This document shows, piece by piece, positions 24,460 through 29,855 of a DNA stretch of 30,664 nt; position 1 is the first letter of the stretch; each line of letters starts with the position of its first letter. A program made the position numbers and the translations under genes. Location: the IMG/VR virus record IMGVR_UViG_3300035698_016990, positions 1 through 30,664 of that record; one strand, 5' to 3'. The notes under the pieces were generated by a model. It did no database searches. It was not told the origin of the DNA and worked only from the letters and a program-made list of their open reading frames with translations. This DNA is from a virus.

Positions 24460-24645
24460 ATGACAAATCTTACATTGAGGTGTATTGTATGTAAAACAGA
24501 AGAAAAAATAGACTTTGCGACACTAGGATTATACCAAGTAATGCAGGATATAATAAAAGAAAAAGGGTGGGAGTTGATCAAAACTACCGGTACTGAAGGT
24601 TATTGTTGCAAAAAATGTGGGCTAGATCAGGTATCGACTGGATAA
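24460..24645 (+). CDS. Small zinc-ribbon protein overlapping tmRNA
   Basis: 61 residues with two CxxC pairs ('RCIVCKTEE' and 'YCCKKCGLD'), a minimal zinc ribbon. No Shine-Dalgarno; TATAAATG lies just before the ATG, so the mRNA may be leaderless. The last 27 bases of the frame (24619-24645) are also the 5' end of the tmRNA, including the whole acceptor strand, so processing of the tmRNA must cut this message. A shortened relative of this frame follows the tmRNA at 25023. Confidence 0.6.
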   Translation: MTNLTLRCIVCKTEEKIDFATLGLYQVMQDIIKEKGWELIKTTGTEGYCCKKCGLDQVSTG

Positions 24646-24971
24646 GGAGGGATACAGCGGCGTGCCGAGGTTGATCGGTTGGCCTCGTAAAAAGCCGATC
24701 AAAACAACAACTGCCGACTTCGGTCAGCTCCGTCAAGCTGCCTAAACAGCTCGACCCAGAAAGCGATAAGGTAGCAGCGTAATCGTTAGTACGGCCACTA
24801 CTCTGCTAAGGCAAGATTTGGAATTGTCAGGGCATATCTTGCCAAGATTACTCTGACAGACAAGCCCGGAAAGACGGGCAAACGGTTGTTGATGACCGAA
24901 ATATCAACTACGCACGTAGAGACTGTTTTCTAATTTATCGCAGGACCGGAGTTCGATTCTCCGCTGGTCCA
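24619..24971 (+). ncRNA. ssrA: Transfer-messenger RNA (tmRNA)
   Basis: The tRNA-like part folds fully: acceptor strands GGGCTAG (24619-24625) and CTGGTCC (24964-24970) pair over 7 bp with a G3-U pair, the alanine identity signal, and A73 follows; CCA is not encoded. The T arm is CGGAG-TTCGATT-CTCCG (24947-24963). The tmRNA D-region 'GGTATCGACTGG' and the conserved 'GCCGAGG...GGCCTCGTAAAAAGCCG' are present. PK1 pairs CGAGG/CCTCG and GATCGG/CCGATC (24666-24700). Further pseudoknots are GGCAAGAT/ATCTTGCC with TGTCAG/CTGACA (24810-24858), and CGGT/ACCG with GTTGAT/ATCAAC (24883-24908). It rescues stalled ribosomes with SmpB and tags the product; no smpB is in the window, so host SmpB is expected. 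About 353 bases, normal size. Confidence 0.96.
24713..24745 (+). other. tmRNA tag reading frame (ADFGQLRQAA)
   Basis: Twelve bases after PK1 a resume codon GCC opens the frame GCC GAC TTC GGT CAG CTC, then CGT CAA GCT GCC TAA, giving ADFGQLRQAA. The Ala-Ala end is what ClpXP-type proteases need; the usual penultimate Leu-Ala-Ala is Gln-Ala-Ala here. The other two frames have no suitable short stop. Confidence 0.85.
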
Positions 24972-24979
24972 AACACTAA

Positions 24980-25017
24980 CGCCTCCACTTCCACCCAAAT
25001 ATAAGGAAGTGGAGGCG
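24980..25017 (+). other. 13-bp inverted repeat after tmRNA
   Basis: A perfect stem CGCCTCCACTTCC/GGAAGTGGAGGCG (24980-24992 and 25005-25017) with a 12-base loop starts nine bases after the tmRNA end. There is no T run. The right arm contains GGAGG, seven bases before the ATG at 25023, so the stem would hide that ribosome site; it may also protect or help trim the tmRNA 3' end. Confidence 0.75.
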
Positions 25018-25022
25018 ATAAT

Positions 25023-25094
25023 ATGAAAATAAAGAGTAAATGTATTGAGTGTAATGATAAATTTGAAACAGGCTTGCTGATATTGGGTACCTAA
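25023..25094 (+). pseudogene. Truncated zinc-ribbon remnant
   Basis: A 23-codon frame beginning MKIKSKCIECNDKFETG resembles the start of the 24460 product (LRCIVCKTEEKIDF) in protein and in DNA (TGTATTG then GTGTAA). It stops at 25092-25094 with only one CxxC, so a complete zinc ribbon cannot form. Best read as the decayed first gene of a duplicated zinc-ribbon/tmRNA unit, though a genuine mini-protein cannot be excluded. Confidence 0.45.
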
Positions 25095-25130
25095 CAATCA
25101 AAAATGATAAATTCCACACATAGCATGCGA

Positions 25131-25151
25131 CGATTCCCCGCTGGTCCACCA
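25131..25151 (+). repeat. Partial copy of tmRNA 3' end, with CCA
   Basis: CGATTCCCCGCTGGTCCA at 25131-25148 matches 24954-24971 of the tmRNA in 17 of 18 bases (T-loop end, T-stem strand, acceptor strand), and is followed by CCA, which the full tmRNA lacks. The sequence to its left shows no T-stem partner or tRNA body, so it is a fragment. Confidence 0.85.
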
Positions 25152-25162
25152 ATACATTTTCA

Positions 25163-25191
25163 GCCTCCAGTATTTAACTGGAGGCTTTTTT
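25163..25191 (+). terminator. Rho-independent terminator
   Basis: An 8-bp stem GCCTCCAG/CTGGAGGC (25163-25170 and 25178-25185) with a 7-base loop is followed by six T. It ends the zinc-ribbon/tmRNA transcription unit. Its left arm shares GCCTCCA with the inverted repeat at 24980. Confidence 0.93.
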
Positions 25192-25203
25192 ATTGGAGAT
25201 ATG

Positions 25204-25728
25204 ATGAAATTGGGGATATTATCAGAAGAAAATAATCCAACAGAAGATATGGTCAGTCGTTTTGAAAAAAGAACAAAAGATCATATAGATAAAGTCGCAG
25301 CTAATATGTCCAAAGTGGCGACTAATACTGACTACCAGGATTTAGAGGAGAGAGGCAAGGAACACGACGCATCGAAATACGATGATTACGAAAAAACACC
25401 ATATATTTGGTTAACCGAATATCATAAATTTAAAAATGAAGGAAAAGATTTTCAATATCCCCCAGGAATTGAAGAAAAAGTCGATTCTGCCACTGGCCAC
25501 CATGTTGAAACAAATCTTCATCATCCAGAGGCACACCAAAACATTGAAGACATGGCCGATATAGATATTATAGAAATGGTGTGTGATTGGACAGCTATGT
25601 CTCAAGAGCTTGACCAAGATGACGGAAGCGCCAAGGAGTGGGCTGATAAAAATATTGGCAAGAAATGGAAGTTCACCAGTAACCAAGTTGACTTAATATA
25701 TGAAATAATTGACGTATTGGATTCATAA
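25204..25728 (+). CDS. DUF5662-like protein
   Basis: 174 residues from the ATG at 25204, five bases after GGAG; the ATG one codon earlier is too close to it. A His-rich core 'GHHVETNLHHPEAHQNIEDMADIDIIEMVCDWTAMSQE' with an earlier 'KEHDASKY' resembles phage DUF5662 proteins, which have spaced His/Asp that could bind metal like HD-type hydrolases. The C-terminal 'KKWKFTSNQVDLIYEIIDVL' matches their usual end. Starts right after the tmRNA-unit terminator and couples to the next gene (TAATG). Enzymatic role is not established. Confidence 0.7.
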   Translation: MKLGILSEENNPTEDMVSRFEKRTKDHIDKVAANMSKVATNTDYQDLEERGKEHDASKYDDYEKTPYIWLTEYHKFKNEGKDFQYPPGIEEKVDSATGHHVETNLHHPEAHQNIEDMADIDIIEMVCDWTAMSQELDQDDGSAKEWADKNIGKKWKFTSNQVDLIYEIIDVLDS

Positions 25729-25952
25729 TGCTTAAAATCGCATTCAAACCATGGTATTTTAAAAGAGTGAATAAACCCGCACCAACCCCATTCCAAGTAT
25801 TATATGAATGTAAATGCGGATGTATCACGATTAATTATCAAACTAGAACCTCCATACCATTCAAGATAAAATGTGACAAATGTGAATGGAAAGACAGAAT
25901 AAACATAGAGGAAAATAAATGCATATCGCAGGATTTAAAGAATCAAGCCTAA
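25728..25952 (+). CDS. Small zinc-ribbon protein
   Basis: 74 residues. Cys spacing 'YECKCGCITI' then 'KCDKCEWKDR' gives a likely four-Cys zinc ribbon. Starts in a TAATG overlap with the previous gene and overlaps the radical-SAM gene by 34 bases, so the three are one translational run. Function unknown; nucleic acid or protein binding are possible. Confidence 0.6.
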   Translation: MLKIAFKPWYFKRVNKPAPTPFQVLYECKCGCITINYQTRTSIPFKIKCDKCEWKDRINIEENKCISQDLKNQA

Positions 25953-26617
25953 ATGAATGGGAAGGTCGCGTTTCTTCAATTATCTGGACGGCCGGGTGTA
26001 ACTGGAAATGTTCATATTGCCATGCCAAACACCTCATCTTAGAACCCGATAAAATTGAGCGAATAGAAGAAGAGGTGGTTTTTAAGTACATTAAAGATAA
26101 AAAAGGTTGGATAGATGGTTTATGTATTAGTGGTGGCGAACCAACTTTACAACCAGATCTAATAGATTTTATTATGAGAGTCAGAGAAGAATTAAATGTG
26201 GCTATTAAACTAGAAACTAATGGATCGAAACCAGATGTCATACGTAAATTAATAAAGGACAATCTTATAGAATGTTTGTGTCTTGATTTTAAACAATTAC
26301 CATCCAAACTTTTATTTGTAAATAATCAAGCAGGCAATTTGTTTGAGGTGCTTGATAGCTTCAATATAGCATTTAAGGCCGATATGGAGGTAGAATTCCA
26401 CACCACCTTATGCCCTGCGTTTATAGATTTACATTCTATTAAAGAAATGGGTGAATTTTTGCACAATAAGGGAATGTGGGTTCTGCAACAATATGACGCG
26501 TCCGAGACACTAATCCCAGATAAAGCAGGCAGTAAGGTATATTCTGAAGAAGGGGTTACGGAATTATATCAAGAAGCTCAAAAATACCACAATAATGTAA
26601 TCTTAAAAAACATGTAA
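25919..26617 (+). CDS. Radical SAM activase, NrdG2-like
   Basis: 232 residues with GAGGAAAA before the ATG. The N-terminus 'IAGFKESSLNEWEGRVSSIIWTAGCNWKCSYCHAKHL' has the radical SAM CxxxCxxC cluster ligands C27, C31 and C34. 'GLCISGGEPTLQPDL' (68-81) and 'IKLETNGSKPDVIRKLI' follow the pattern of the second type of anaerobic ribonucleotide reductase activator (NrdG2), which uses a 4Fe-4S cluster and S-adenosylmethionine to make a glycyl radical on NrdD. No NrdD or other glycyl-radical enzyme is in the window. Related activases or deazaguanine-pathway enzymes are alternatives. Radical SAM identity is sure, the partner is not. Confidence 0.82.
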   Translation: MHIAGFKESSLNEWEGRVSSIIWTAGCNWKCSYCHAKHLILEPDKIERIEEEVVFKYIKDKKGWIDGLCISGGEPTLQPDLIDFIMRVREELNVAIKLETNGSKPDVIRKLIKDNLIECLCLDFKQLPSKLLFVNNQAGNLFEVLDSFNIAFKADMEVEFHTTLCPAFIDLHSIKEMGEFLHNKGMWVLQQYDASETLIPDKAGSKVYSEEGVTELYQEAQKYHNNVILKNM

Positions 26618-26797
26618 TCATTTATGGATATTTTTACCGGCGTACTTTTTTCTCAATGGACCCTTCATGATAGAAGCATCATCATACGATTTTGGTACAA
26701 AATTCCAAACATTAGTTGCGCCTTTGTGCCCGCCCGGTCCAGCAGAAACGGTATCTGATCCAGCAGAAACATCTGTCTTTTTCTTCTTGGGTACCAT
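26618..26797 (-). CDS. Small basic protein (59 aa)
   Basis: A 59-codon minus-strand frame from the ATG at 26797, with CCGGAGG at good spacing. The product begins MVPKKKKTDVSAG and ends with a basic 'LRKKYAGKNIHK'; the middle 'GGHKGATNVWNFVPKSYDD' is Gly/Asn-rich. Its TGA directly abuts the TAA of the convergent radical-SAM gene. Strong ribosome site and fit into the gap support it. Not recognised. Confidence 0.6.
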   Translation of the reverse strand: MVPKKKKTDVSAGSDTVSAGPGGHKGATNVWNFVPKSYDDASIMKGPLRKKYAGKNIHK

Positions 26798-26813
26798 AAT
26801 ATTTCCTCCGGGA

Positions 26814-26822
26814 TATATTTGA
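26814..26822 (+). promoter_or_regulatory. TATATTTGA intergenic nonamer, site 4
   Basis: TATATTTGA in the 41-base divergent gap between 26797 and 26839, 16 bases before the protease ATG and directly before its AAGGAA ribosome site. Same element as the other intergenic sites. Confidence 0.42.
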
Positions 26823-26838
26823 TAAGGAAACTCAGCAA

Positions 26839-27570
26839 ATGAAAAGATTAATCATATCTTTATTACTTCTGTTCCTATTCGGCTGCGAACAAATTGATCA
26901 TGTGTTGGTACCAGGAATACCATCTGAAAAACCCCAAAAATCCCAAGAGGAATTTAAAGTAGAAAAAGTAGAACCAATAGGAGAATTGGTTAAAGAAAGA
27001 TCCGGCATAGTACATGTAAAATTTGATGGTGGTATGTCATATTCTATTGGAACTGGATTCTTTGTGGTATATAAAAATAATAAATATTTATTGACCGCAG
27101 GCCACAATGTGATCGGTGCCGGTAGGGTGTTTGTGTTCCGCGATAGTGGATCAATTGAAGTGAATATATTAAAACATAAGATATCTAGAGAAGATGACTT
27201 GGCAGCATTTATAGTGGAAACAAAAGAAAACTGTTTCGAATTAGAAGACCCAAAAATATTTGATGGTATACCAGATTTTGGCAAATTATATAAACCAAAT
27301 AACTACAAAGTAGTAAAAGTTAACATGTTTGGATATCCAGCAGAATGGAATTTCAGAAAAATAAGTGGAGAAATCTATCAAACAATTTTTGACGGTAAAT
27401 ATTTGGTTTGCACCGGAAAATGCGATAGTGGAATGTCTGGCGGGCCTTGGTTTAATAAAGAAACTGGGAAGGTGGTTGCTGTACATTCGACACAAATTTC
27501 TGGAAAATCAGGTGGTATATCAGTTAAAGCCATCATAAGCCTTCTTGATAAAATGGAGAATGGCAAATGA
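26839..27570 (+). CDS. Lipoprotein trypsin-like serine protease
   Basis: 243 residues with TAAGGAA before the ATG. Residues 1-15 are a signal peptide (MKRLIISLLLLFLFG) and Cys16 a lipobox cysteine (LFGC, slightly atypical), so it should be membrane-anchored outside the cytoplasmic membrane. The chymotrypsin-fold triad is visible: His89 in 'LLTAGHN', Asp120 in 'SREDDLAAF' and Ser200 in 'CDSGMSGGPWF'. Residues about 28-50 are a charged linker. Substrate unknown; an exported protease from a phage could process envelope proteins or act in lysis or superinfection control (inference). It overlaps the next gene by ATGA. Confidence 0.85.
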   Translation: MKRLIISLLLLFLFGCEQIDHVLVPGIPSEKPQKSQEEFKVEKVEPIGELVKERSGIVHVKFDGGMSYSIGTGFFVVYKNNKYLLTAGHNVIGAGRVFVFRDSGSIEVNILKHKISREDDLAAFIVETKENCFELEDPKIFDGIPDFGKLYKPNNYKVVKVNMFGYPAEWNFRKISGEIYQTIFDGKYLVCTGKCDSGMSGGPWFNKETGKVVAVHSTQISGKSGGISVKAIISLLDKMENGK

Positions 27571-28067
27571 AAAACATGATAGCGTTGATAATATTTATAG
27601 CACTGCCAACCTTTGTTATGGCTACCACCGCAAATAAGGTTGCAGAAAAAGAACCAGTTGTTAAAGAAGTTAAAGAAGCAGACATATTAATGGAAGTAAA
27701 ACCGCAAATGGAAACATTGGCTGAGAAACAAAAACGCATAGATAAGATAATTGCCCACATGTTGGAAGAAGGCCCACCAGAACCAATTGCTAGAGGTTTA
27801 CATGTGAAATTCGGGAAAGCCGCTGAGTGGGTCATAAATAACGCTAACAAACCAAATGGCTGGAGCCTTACAGGATATGCCAAACTAAAAATTAGCAAAA
27901 GAAATATTAGTCGTTGGAAGTTCGGGATCATTAATGGTGAATTGGATTGGTCCCTATATCAAGAATTAGAAAATAGCAAGATGTATCACCACAGCCTTAT
28001 GAACGAATGGAACATGAGAAAAAGCAGAGAAGTAATTGTGGGGTTTTCTTTTAGTAAGGAGTGGTAA
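27567..28067 (+). CDS. Secreted hypothetical protein
   Basis: 166 residues with an N-terminal signal peptide (MKNMIALIIFIALPTFVMATT, likely cleaved after the Met-Ala region). The mature part opens with a charged helix (KVAEKEPVVKEVKEADI) and then 'MLEEGPPEPIARGLHVKFGKAAEWVINNANKP'. Coupled to the lipoprotein protease upstream (ATGA) and the next gene (TAATG), so the three exported proteins probably act together. No family recognised; a lysis role is possible but unsupported by motif. Confidence 0.62.
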   Translation: MKNMIALIIFIALPTFVMATTANKVAEKEPVVKEVKEADILMEVKPQMETLAEKQKRIDKIIAHMLEEGPPEPIARGLHVKFGKAAEWVINNANKPNGWSLTGYAKLKISKRNISRWKFGIINGELDWSLYQELENSKMYHHSLMNEWNMRKSREVIVGFSFSKEW

Positions 28068-28483
28068 TGGTAGATAAATTAGATATGGGAATTTTATTAT
28101 GTATTGTTACCGTGATATTTATTGCTATGTCTGCCAATTATCTATCAAAACGCACAGAAATATCTCCAGAAGTCCAAGAAGTATTCCAGAAGATTCCAGA
28201 GGTATCTGAAGACCCCCAGACCCCACAGAATTTAAAGGAAGCCAAAGAAGACCCCAAGGAGACCCCACAAACAAATCTTGGGCGCCCTCTGAAATTCAGA
28301 AAATTCATAGTAGTCGTGGAGATATATTCAAAAGAACCCAAAGACGACAACTGTGTTCGAGAAGAGACAAAAAAGCTAATGGATCTAGCCAAATCAGTAG
28401 CTGATGTAAATGATGTTAAAATAATTAAATTACAGGGCGTGTCGGTAAGCAGAAATCAGACATTCGATATTAGTCTAGATTAA
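28067..28483 (+). CDS. Membrane-anchored hypothetical protein
   Basis: 138 residues from the ATG at 28067 (AAGGAGTGG upstream, TAATG overlap). One transmembrane segment spans about residues 6-25 (LDMGILLCIVTVIFIAMSAN), then a Pro/Glu/Lys-rich linker (about 38-72) and a C-terminal alpha/beta domain ('FRKFIVVVEIYSKEP', 'DVNDVKIIKLQGVSVSRNQTFDISL'). The arrangement resembles a spanin-like or tethering protein but no proof exists. Its end overlaps the convergent minus-strand gene by 14 bases. Confidence 0.6.
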   Translation: MVDKLDMGILLCIVTVIFIAMSANYLSKRTEISPEVQEVFQKIPEVSEDPQTPQNLKEAKEDPKETPQTNLGRPLKFRKFIVVVEIYSKEPKDDNCVREETKKLMDLAKSVADVNDVKIIKLQGVSVSRNQTFDISLD

Positions 28484-28676
28484 CCCCAATACCACTTAAG
28501 AATGTTGCTATTTCAGATGCCTTTTCGGTATCGCCTGCCTCTACGGATCTTTTATAAAGTGCTTTCAGTTGTTCTACGTGGTTGTTGCCTTCTAACTTTA
28601 TTTTGTCACCCTCTTCTAACAATATGCGCTTGCCATTTGCAACAATTTCTATGTCTTCTGATATAGTAAATTCCAT
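28470..28676 (-). CDS. Small protein with N-terminal LLEEGD module (B)
   Basis: 68 residues from the ATG at 28676, with GGAG six bases upstream; the longer frame to 28718 overlaps the upstream gene. Residues 1-28 read MEFTISEDIEIVANG then 'RILLEEGDKIKLE', matching the 23271 and 29012 products. The rest is one helix-rich stretch ('VEQLKALYKRSVEAGDTEKASEIATFL'). Last gene of the minus-strand cluster. Function unknown. Confidence 0.62.
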   Translation of the reverse strand: MEFTISEDIEIVANGKRILLEEGDKIKLEGNNHVEQLKALYKRSVEAGDTEKASEIATFLSGIGVNLD

Positions 28677-28677
28677 G

Positions 28678-29010
28678 TTAATCTCCGAACCAGTCCATCC
28701 CAATAGTAAAATTATCAAATTGTCTTTTAAATCTTATCAACTCAATTCTTGTTTTCATTAATTTCTCTCGAAAATTTATGCTTTCACAGGCATCATTAAA
28801 TGTTACTTCTATAAAATCCATCCAATCCCTAAAACTATCTAACTGTGAGGGCCAGAGACCAAGCTCTAGCATTTCATCTATGTCGCTTTGATAATCTTCT
28901 ATTTCATCTGCTGTTGTGCTGGAAAGCGCAGCGAGACTGTTGGTTTTCCAGTCTTGATATTTGCGCCATTTAATGCCAGGATTTTGTATACCAAGATCTT
29001 CCCAAGACAT
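28678..29010 (-). CDS. Hypothetical protein
   Basis: 110 residues between two module proteins. The sequence is acidic/aromatic and helical ('IKWRKYQDWKTNSLAALSS', 'LPSQ'-like turn, 'FRDWMDFIEVTFNDACESINFREKLMKTRIELIRFKRQ'). AAGGAGTC is present upstream but at long spacing. It ends one base before the next gene. Trp-rich pattern is unusual for its size. Not recognised. Confidence 0.58.
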   Translation of the reverse strand: MSWEDLGIQNPGIKWRKYQDWKTNSLAALSSTTADEIEDYQSDIDEMLELGLWPSQLDSFRDWMDFIEVTFNDACESINFREKLMKTRIELIRFKRQFDNFTIGMDWFGD

Positions 29011-29011
29011 T

Positions 29012-29320
29012 TTATTTTGTGACTCCTTTGCCTTTCCATTTCCCGCGTTTTGCCCTAATCGCGAATTGTAATTCGCGAATCATTTTAGTTGATTCTGGAT
29101 CGGCCTTCTTCCCTTGTTTTTCGAGGCTTTCTTGCTTTTTCTTGAGGTTGCTAACTTCACTCATCAATTGAGATATTGATTTTGACGCATGTTCGCCAGT
29201 ACTATTAATCTTAACATCACCCTTCCACTTTTCTAGGATGATAACATCACCCTTTTCTAATAAATACTTTTCACCGTTTAAAACGATTTCGGTACTTTCA
29301 GACACGGCGAACTTGTTCAT
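29012..29320 (-). CDS. Small protein with N-terminal YLLEKGD module (C)
   Basis: 102 residues from the ATG at 29320; GGAGGGG lies eight bases upstream inside the right arm of a strong hairpin. Residues 1-29 give 'STEIVLNGEKYLLEKGDVI', the same module as A (23271) and B (28470). After it comes a coiled-coil-like 'KSISQLMSEVSNLKKKQESLEKQGKK' and a basic tail (RAKRGKWKGKG). Shared module plus different tails suggests a common targeting or assembly tag. Function unknown. Confidence 0.65.
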   Translation of the reverse strand: MNKFAVSESTEIVLNGEKYLLEKGDVIILEKWKGDVKINSTGEHASKSISQLMSEVSNLKKKQESLEKQGKKADPESTKMIRELQFAIRAKRGKWKGKGVTK

Positions 29321-29322
29321 AA

Positions 29323-29366
29323 CATCCCCTCCATCTTTTCGGTATATTTGAAAGATGGAGGGGATG
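29323..29366 (-). promoter_or_regulatory. 16-bp hairpin covering a ribosome site
   Basis: Perfect inverted repeat of 16 bp: 29323-29338 and 29351-29366, 12-base loop. In the minus-strand mRNA the 3' arm contains the GGAGGGG ribosome site of the gene starting at 29320, so folding would block its translation. The loop holds the TATATTTGA nonamer on the other strand. Confidence 0.8.
29343..29351 (+). promoter_or_regulatory. TATATTTGA intergenic nonamer, site 5
   Basis: TATATTTGA with the same GG...AAG flanks as at 9135, here in the loop of the 29323-29366 hairpin. No plus-strand gene starts downstream, which argues that the element may be bound by a protein rather than be a promoter alone. Confidence 0.4.
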
Positions 29367-29371
29367 AACAT

Positions 29372-29719
29372 CTACGCCGACATTTCTAGCAATCTGTGGG
29401 CTTGAGTTATAGTAATGGTTTCCATTTGATTCGGCGGGTAATAAATATCTTTACTTCTTATGATGTGATAATGTTCTTTGAATATTTCTCTCGCTTCATA
29501 AATTATGATTTTAGATATATTATCTATCGGTATAATATCATCTGGATGAACCAGCATCGCAGATGATATTTTCCTACTTATTTCATAAACATCTTTAAAT
29601 AATAACCCCAACACTTTTGTTCCTTTTTTCCTTCCTACACCCAAAAATATTCCTTCGTATTTAAAATAATGCAACACAAATCTGATTCTCTTTCCAACTA
29701 ATTTGGACAGCCTATTCAT
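29372..29719 (-). CDS. Small protein, paralog of 21008-21352
   Basis: 115 residues with AAAGGAGGG upstream. It shares the layout of the 21008 product: basic start 'KLVGKRIRFVLHYFKYEGIFLGVG', 'S.AMLVHPDDIIP', 'REIFKEHYHIIRSKDIYYPP'. First gene of the minus-strand cluster 28470-29719, whose divergent partner starts at 29856. Function unknown; the beta-rich start suggests a binding domain. Confidence 0.65.
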   Translation of the reverse strand: MNRLSKLVGKRIRFVLHYFKYEGIFLGVGRKKGTKVLGLLFKDVYEISRKISSAMLVHPDDIIPIDNISKIIIYEAREIFKEHYHIIRSKDIYYPPNQMETITITQAHRLLEMSA

Positions 29720-29810
29720 GACATGTCCCTCCTTTGCGCGCTCCTATTTAAGTGTCAATTTCAAAATGTTAATTCACCTTTCTAATGTTTTTATAAACCT
29801 TATAGCAATT

Positions 29811-29850
29811 ATATTTGATAATATATACAATCTATTGTATTATCAAATAT
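29811..29850. promoter_or_regulatory. 40-bp AT-rich palindrome in divergent control region
   Basis: Perfect 13-bp arms ATATTTGATAATA/TATTATCAAATAT (29811-29823 and 29838-29850), with an inner pairing TACAAT/ATTGTA around CT. It lies in the gap between minus-strand start 29719 and plus-strand start 29856. Each arm carries the TATATTTGA nonamer (29810-29818 forward, 29844-29852 reverse), so this looks like a two-fold operator for a dimeric regulator controlling both directions. Confidence 0.7.
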
Positions 29851-29855
29851 ATCAT

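Noticed and set aside
25131-25151. Possible tRNA ending in CCA
   Set aside because: Only the 3' acceptor and part of the T arm exist. No 5' acceptor strand, anticodon arm or T-stem partner is found upstream, so it is a fragment.
29703-29855. Upstream extension of the gene at 29856
   Set aside because: It would cover the divergent gene's start and the palindromic control region; the ATG at 29856 fits better.
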